Below are positions 59,905-64,000 of a DNA stretch of 64,000 bases, in pieces (position 1 is the first letter of the stretch; each line of letters starts with the position of its first letter). This DNA comes from Rhizobium mesosinicum. Its GTDB lineage: Bacteria; Pseudomonadota; Alphaproteobacteria; Rhizobiales; Rhizobiaceae. Location of the stretch: positions 1 to 64,000 of the forward strand of contig NZ_JAEUAK010000011.1 in assembly GCF_019511345.1 (NCBI RefSeq). The letters run 5' to 3'. The translations under genes were made by a program, and so were the position numbers. The notes under the pieces are model-generated. The model was not told where the DNA came from, ran no database searches, and saw only the letters and a program-made list of their open reading frames with translations.

Positions 59905-60537
59905 TTATGCGCGTGACAGCAGGAGCTTCATGCCAGCCGCCCCGAAGACGAGCGCCAGCGTGCCCTCGATCCAGCGGCGCGCATGGCGATACATGCGCAC
60001 CATCGGCGCAGTGGAAAAGACCAGCGCATAACCGCAGAAGATCGTGACGCTAAGAATGGCGCAGCCCGCAAGGATGATGGCGACCGTCGTCGGCGTCGCA
60101 CCCGGCCCGAGGCCGAGCGTCATGGTCGCGATCCAGCCGAGCAGCGCCTTCGGGTTGGTCAGATGCATCAAGAGCCCGCGGCGATAGAGGCTGAAGCCGG
60201 AGGCCTTGACGGCACCGAGCGGCCTCGCCTGTTTCTCGTCGGAGGTCATGGCCGATCTGCCGGCCTTGAAGGCAAGGAACAGCAGGTAGAGACCGCCAAA
60301 GATTTTCAGGACGATCAGCGCCTGCGCATATTGCGCCAGAACGGCCGAAACCCCCGTCGCCGCCATCGAGCCCCAGAAGAGCGAGCCGCTGATGACACCG
60401 GCGGCGATCATCAGCGCCGACTGGCGACCCTGATGCATGGCGATCCCCATGATGCGCATGTTGCTGGGGCCGGGGCTGGCAGCGGCGATGATATAGGCGG
60501 TGAAGACGAGAGCAAGGTGATGCGGATCGAATGACAT
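59905..60537 (-). CDS. LysE/RhtB family exporter
   Basis: 210 residues with about six spans. The family start SPGPSNMRIMGIAMHQGRQSAL and later NPKALLGWIATM are present. It exports amino acids or related compounds from the cytoplasm. Second gene of the argO-lysE-dapA-like operon, 28 bases after the first. Confidence 0.9.
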   Translation of the reverse strand: MSFDPHHLALVFTAYIIAAASPGPSNMRIMGIAMHQGRQSALMIAAGVISGSLFWGSMAATGVSAVLAQYAQALIVLKIFGGLYLLFLAFKAGRSAMTSDEKQARPLGAVKASGFSLYRRGLLMHLTNPKALLGWIATMTLGLGPGATPTTVAIILAGCAILSVTIFCGYALVFSTAPMVRMYRHARRWIEGTLALVFGAAGMKLLLSRA

Positions 60538-60565
60538 TCTGATTTTCCTGAAGTGCGCGCAGCCG

Positions 60566-61174
60566 TTACATGCCGTTCAGAAGTTTGAACGCGATCAGCC
60601 ACATCACGAAGGCGATGACTGTTTCGAGAATGCGCCAGGAAGCCGGCCGTGAAAAGATGGGGCGAAGCCAGGCGGCACCATATCCCAGCGAAAAAAAGAA
60701 CAGGAAGGAGCCGGTGGTGGCGCCCGCGGCAAAGGCTACCTGATGACCGGCAAAGCGCGTTGAGATCGTGCCGAGCAGGATCACCGTATCGAGATAGACA
60801 TGCGGATTGAGCCAGGTGAGCGCCAGGCACATGGCAATGGTCTTGCCGAAGCCCGCCCCCGCCCCGTTTGAAACCTGCAGCACGCCCGATGTCCGCACCG
60901 CCGAATACAGGCTTTTTGCCCCGTACCAGAGGAGAAATGCCGCCCCGCCATAGCGCATGAGCGGATCGAGCCAGGGCATGAGATCCACTACCTGTTTCAG
61001 GCTGGTGACGCCGGCGACGATCAGGATCGCATCTGACAGTGCGCAGGCAAGGCAGACGGCGAACACATATTCGTTGCGCAGCCCCTGCCGCAGGATGAAA
61101 GCGTTCTGCGCCCCGATCGCCACGATCAGGCTAAGACCGACGGTCAAGCCGGTGAAATAGGTCGTAAGGTCCAT
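60566..61174 (-). CDS. argO: LysE/ArgO family basic amino-acid exporter
   Basis: 202 residues, about six spans, with the LysE/ArgO pattern AIGAQNAFILRQGL near residue 22 and NPHVYLDTVILLG near 125. Divergent from an ArgP/LysG regulator, which in other bacteria activates this exporter when Lys or Arg is in excess. The ATG at 61174 fits the family N terminus. First of a three-gene operon. Confidence 0.88.
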   Translation of the reverse strand: MDLTTYFTGLTVGLSLIVAIGAQNAFILRQGLRNEYVFAVCLACALSDAILIVAGVTSLKQVVDLMPWLDPLMRYGGAAFLLWYGAKSLYSAVRTSGVLQVSNGAGAGFGKTIAMCLALTWLNPHVYLDTVILLGTISTRFAGHQVAFAAGATTGSFLFFFSLGYGAAWLRPIFSRPASWRILETVIAFVMWLIAFKLLNGM

Positions 61175-61237
61175 GATATCAGCAATTTCCGCCTCTTTGC
61201 TGAAGCGCTGCATAGACCGGCCGGCTGGATTAGGCTA

Positions 61238-61262
61238 CTTAATTATCCTTACGCCAATTAAG
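61238..61262. promoter_or_regulatory. ArgP/LysG box in the exporter-regulator gap
   Basis: CTTAATT and AATTAAG enclose an 11-base centre; the core ATT-N11-AAT is a textbook LysR T-N11-A box. It lies 64-88 bases before the exporter start and just ahead of the argP start codon. Confidence 0.85.
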
Positions 61263-61274
61263 CGCAGCTTATCC

Positions 61275-62186
61275 ATGATCGATTATCCCGCCCTTCGCGT
61301 CCTGCTTGCCGTCGTCCAGACCGGCAGTTACGAAAAGGCGGCCGCCGTGTTGAACGTCACGCCATCGGCCGTCTCGCAGCGCATCAAGCAGCTGGAAGAG
61401 CGCCTGGGCGCCGCCCTCGTCGTGCGCGGCACGCCATGCACGGCGACGGAAAAGGGCGACTGGCTCTGTCGCCACATGGAAAATGTCGGCATGCTCGAAA
61501 GCGAATTGCTCGAACACCTGCCTGATCTCAGCGACCGCGGCAATCCGGAACAGCGCGTCACGCTGCAGATCGCCACCAGCGCCGACAGCCTCGGCACCTG
61601 GTTCCTGGAAGCGATGGCGGATTTCTCCAAGACCTCGAACTACCTCCTGAACATCTCGGTCGACGATCAGGATTATACGGCCGAGTGGCTGGAGCGCGGC
61701 CGCGTCATCGCCGCCGTCACCAGCATGGAGAAACCCGTTGCCGGCTGCCGTCGTTACTCGCTCGGCGCGCTGCGCTACCATGCCACCGCAAGCCCCGAAT
61801 TCATCCGCCGCCATTTCCCTGACGGCGTCACCCCGGAAGCGCTTGCCCGCGCCCCGTCGCTGACTTTCAACCAGAAGGACCGCCTGCAGGCAGACTGGAT
61901 CCGCCGCACGCTTTCGGCCGATATCAACGTGCCGACCCACTGGCTGCCGGCCACCCAGGGCTTTATCGACGCCAGCCTGCTCGGCATGGGCTGGGGCATG
62001 AACCCGATCCACCTGACTGAGGACCACATCAAAGCCGGCCGCCTCGTCGAACTGATCCCCGATACGCCTCTGGATGTCGTGCTCTACTGGCAGATCAGCC
62101 GCCTTGCCGCAGACCGGCTTGCGGGGCTGACGCAGACGGTGATCGAGGTTGCGAGGCGGTCGCTGGTGGGTGACGCGCGGGGATAA
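61275..62186 (+). CDS. argP: LysR regulator ArgP/LysG
   Basis: 303 residues. The HTH (SYEKAAAVLNVTPSAVSQRIKQLEE) and the following LGAALVVRGTPCTATEKGDWLCRH are characteristic of the ArgP/LysG/IciA branch. The ATG at 61275 gives the family N terminus MIDYPALRVL. It is divergent from argO and should sense Lys or Arg and activate export. Confidence 0.9.
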   Translation: MIDYPALRVLLAVVQTGSYEKAAAVLNVTPSAVSQRIKQLEERLGAALVVRGTPCTATEKGDWLCRHMENVGMLESELLEHLPDLSDRGNPEQRVTLQIATSADSLGTWFLEAMADFSKTSNYLLNISVDDQDYTAEWLERGRVIAAVTSMEKPVAGCRRYSLGALRYHATASPEFIRRHFPDGVTPEALARAPSLTFNQKDRLQADWIRRTLSADINVPTHWLPATQGFIDASLLGMGWGMNPIHLTEDHIKAGRLVELIPDTPLDVVLYWQISRLAADRLAGLTQTVIEVARRSLVGDARG

Positions 62187-62317
62187 GCGGCGCCTGCTTT
62201 GCGCCAGAAGCGGCCGTCGGAGCCATGTCGGCAAATCACAGAGGTCGTGAGCCCGAAGCGGATTGGCGGCTTGTCGATGGCGAGCCGCTCAGCGGACACC
62301 GCTGGTTATCGATCTGT

Positions 62318-62752
62318 TCAGAGCGGCGGGCCAGTAAAGGTGATGCCAAATACAGCCGCCGAACCGGCGACAGCGCCCATATCTTCCGGGATACGATACT
62401 TGTTGCGGCCCATCTCCAGAAAATACTCTTCGAAACCACCAGGGGTAAGCATGGTCAGCATGCGCGCAGGCTGGTCGCCCGCCACCCGGAAAGTGTGCTC
62501 CACGCCGCGCGGCAAGAAGACGGCTTCACCAGGTCCCTTGACCACAGTGCCGTCCTTTGTCCAGAACTCGACGTCGCCGGAGAGGACGAAAAAGGCTTCG
62601 TCTTCCTTCTGATGGACGTGTCTGGGCGGCCCGTAACCGGGTTCGGTGACACTATCGACGAGGGCAAAAGCGCCGCCGGTTTCCGGCTTGCTCAACACAA
62701 GCGTGTAGGTAGTGCCTAACCATTGAACGGTGCGGGTAGCCATCATGTCCAT
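62318..62752 (-). CDS. Single-domain cupin
   Basis: 144 residues, one beta-barrel cupin. The metal motif 1 is PRHVHQKEDEAFFVLSG (HxHx4E-like, near residue 44) and motif 2 PRGVEHTFRV (G-x-H, near 83). Members include quercetinase-like and unknown enzymes. The ATG follows GGAGAAAGACA. It is divergent from a LysR gene that may control it. Substrate unknown. Confidence 0.85.
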   Translation of the reverse strand: MDMMATRTVQWLGTTYTLVLSKPETGGAFALVDSVTEPGYGPPRHVHQKEDEAFFVLSGDVEFWTKDGTVVKGPGEAVFLPRGVEHTFRVAGDQPARMLTMLTPGGFEEYFLEMGRNKYRIPEDMGAVAGSAAVFGITFTGPPL

Positions 62753-62844
62753 TGTCTTTCTCCGCGGTTGCGAGCAACGGGCGGAGTATGGTGCGGCTGA
62801 TAAAATAATTGAAATCGTTTATAGACATGAAATATATTCTTGGG

Positions 62845-63792
62845 ATGAATTTATCCGGTTTCGATCTTAATCTGTTGCGCGTGCTCGACGCACTGTTGAG
62901 GGACGAATCGACGGTCAAGGCCGGAGAGCGGGTCGGGCTCTCGCAACCGGCCGTCTCATCATCGCTCAATCGGTTGCGGGCGTCGCTTGGTGATCCGCTG
63001 TTCGTCCGCAAAGGGCAGAGAATTGTACCGACGGACTATGCGAAGAGCCTGGAAGTGCCGTTGCGGCAGGCGCTGGACGGCCTTGAGGCGCTGCTTGCCG
63101 GCCCCAGAAAATTCGATCCATCGGCAGCTCAGCAAAGTTTCAAGATCTCCGGATCGGATTCCTACGCCGAGTTACTGATGCCTGCGCTGGCGCGGCATCT
63201 TATGGCGGAAGCACCGGGCGTAAAGGCACAGCTTGTCGAGCCGGTGGCGCGCGATCACATCGCCACTCTTGAGAAGTTCGGTGTGGACATGGTGCTGCTG
63301 CCCAAGGCCCAGCAGTTTCCCGCCTGGCTCGACAGCGCACCGGCGTTCGAAAGCCGCTTCGTGATCGTTGCCAGGCAAGGACATCCGCGCCTGCTGCGCA
63401 ACCGCATGACACCCGGAGACACAATACCGATGGATCTCTTCTGCGATCTTGGGCATGCGGTTTTCTCACCCGAAGGCAACCTCAAGGCAATGACAGACGC
63501 AGCGCTGGCGCAAATGGGCCGGGAGCGGAACGTAGTGGTCACGCTGTCGACCATGGGCGGGGTTTGCAGTGTGGTGATCGACAGCGATCTGGTCGGGATT
63601 CTTCCCGAGCCCCTTGCGCAGCGGATGGCTCCACGGCTCGGGCTCGATATCTACCGGGCCCCTGTTCCCTTGGGGCCGGGGCGAATTTTTCTCATATGGC
63701 ACAAGCGCAACGCTGCCAATGCAGCGCACACTTGGTTCCGCAATCTGGTACTCGACGTGTTGAGACCGCTTGGCCGAGTTGAACAAAGCTAG
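62845..63792 (+). CDS. LysR family regulator (NodD/NahR-like)
   Basis: 315 residues. The N terminus LSGFDLNLLRVLDALLRDESTVKAGER and GLSQPAVSSSLNRLRASLGDPLFVR matches the NodD/NahR/LinR group, which often respond to aromatic compounds. I chose the ATG at 62845 as it gives the family start; an ATG at 62827 and a TTG at 62809 are in frame. It is divergent from the cupin gene, 92 bases apart in the chosen starts, and is its likely regulator. Confidence 0.88.
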   Translation: MNLSGFDLNLLRVLDALLRDESTVKAGERVGLSQPAVSSSLNRLRASLGDPLFVRKGQRIVPTDYAKSLEVPLRQALDGLEALLAGPRKFDPSAAQQSFKISGSDSYAELLMPALARHLMAEAPGVKAQLVEPVARDHIATLEKFGVDMVLLPKAQQFPAWLDSAPAFESRFVIVARQGHPRLLRNRMTPGDTIPMDLFCDLGHAVFSPEGNLKAMTDAALAQMGRERNVVVTLSTMGGVCSVVIDSDLVGILPEPLAQRMAPRLGLDIYRAPVPLGPGRIFLIWHKRNAANAAHTWFRNLVLDVLRPLGRVEQS

Positions 63793-64000
63793 GTCTCGCC
63801 ACGAGAGCCAAACAACAAATTCTCGGTATCCTCCGCTGTGGCAGATTCTGAGTCCCCGAAAGCTTCGGCCGGACACCTTCTCGCACCCGCTGCAACAGGA
63901 CGTCTTGGCGACCGGCGGGGGAGTCAACTGAGCACGTATCGAGCAGCTCAGTGTCCGGTTTGGGCCGAAAGCGGTCATTGCGCCCCCGAGAACCGCCCAT
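63793..64000. other. Window end, no supported gene
   Basis: A minus-strand frame runs off the window but its product is not protein-like. The stretch TTGGGCCGAAAGCGGTCATT near the end resembles a common non-coding relic sequence of alphaproteobacteria, a form also hinted at near 62203. Confidence 0.3.

Noticed and set aside
63692..64000. Minus-strand frame running off the window end
   Set aside because: Largely antisense to the LysR gene and with relic-like sequence; no coding support.

Overview
The window is chromosomal-type DNA from an alphaproteobacterium, most probably a Rhizobiaceae member (Rhizobium/Agrobacterium group). The support is a high-GC genome with short genes on both strands, a very long UvrB with an N-terminal extension, many LysR, TetR and AraC regulators, and several families of palindromic intergenic repeats of the kind typical of rhizobia. 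Species cannot be fixed from the sequence alone. No rRNA, tRNA, CRISPR array or replication origin was seen.

Layout. 1-6.9 kb: a methyltransferase, an SDR with an AraC regulator, an AT-rich single-gene insert encoding a fused AAA ATPase-TOPRIM protein that resembles PARIS anti-phage systems, and a persulfide dioxygenase-rhodanese fusion. 7-14 kb: a GH15 glycosidase, uvrB carrying an in-frame palindromic repeat, and an AT-rich lone class III nucleotide cyclase. 14-24.6 kb: transporters, an acetyltransferase, an exonuclease, a GIY-YIG nuclease inside a 462-bp element with 32-bp terminal inverted repeats, a PPOX flavoprotein, a J-domain protein, a cold-shock gene with a structured leader, small hypotheticals and a flavin monooxygenase. 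24.6-35 kb: the monooxygenase's TetR regulator and paired operators, an MFS carrier, a GT25 glycosyltransferase, a YdcF protein, a large RTX-type secreted protein, an M20 amidohydrolase, and a membrane protein/TetR pair. 35-41 kb: a probable low-oxygen cluster (DUF6455 protein, unusual P-type metal ATPase, universal stress protein) with FNR/FixK-like boxes before its first gene and before the stress protein. 41-49.5 kb: an autotransporter, an SbmA/YddA-like ABC exporter, and an SDR-sigma factor operon. 49.5-57 kb: a TetR-controlled tripartite efflux operon (two adaptors and one RND pump) and a LysR-linked pair of small enzymes. 57-64 kb: an AT-rich divergent pair of secreted hypotheticals, an argP-controlled amino-acid export operon that ends in a DapA-like aldolase, and a cupin/LysR pair.

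Common themes. Many genes sit as divergent regulator/target pairs with a visible palindrome between them (24.6, 34.4, 49.5, 55.8, 61.2 kb). Repeats sit at many gene ends and have damaged or extended genes in three places (uvrB C-terminal linker, an SDR remnant at 21.1 kb, the amidohydrolase C terminus). The best leads for new biology are the GIY-YIG repeat element and its gene-less 174-bp relative at 7.2 kb, the fused AAA-TOPRIM protein, the orphan cyclase with an Asn at a base-recognition position, and the internally duplicated secreted protein at 57.7 kb.
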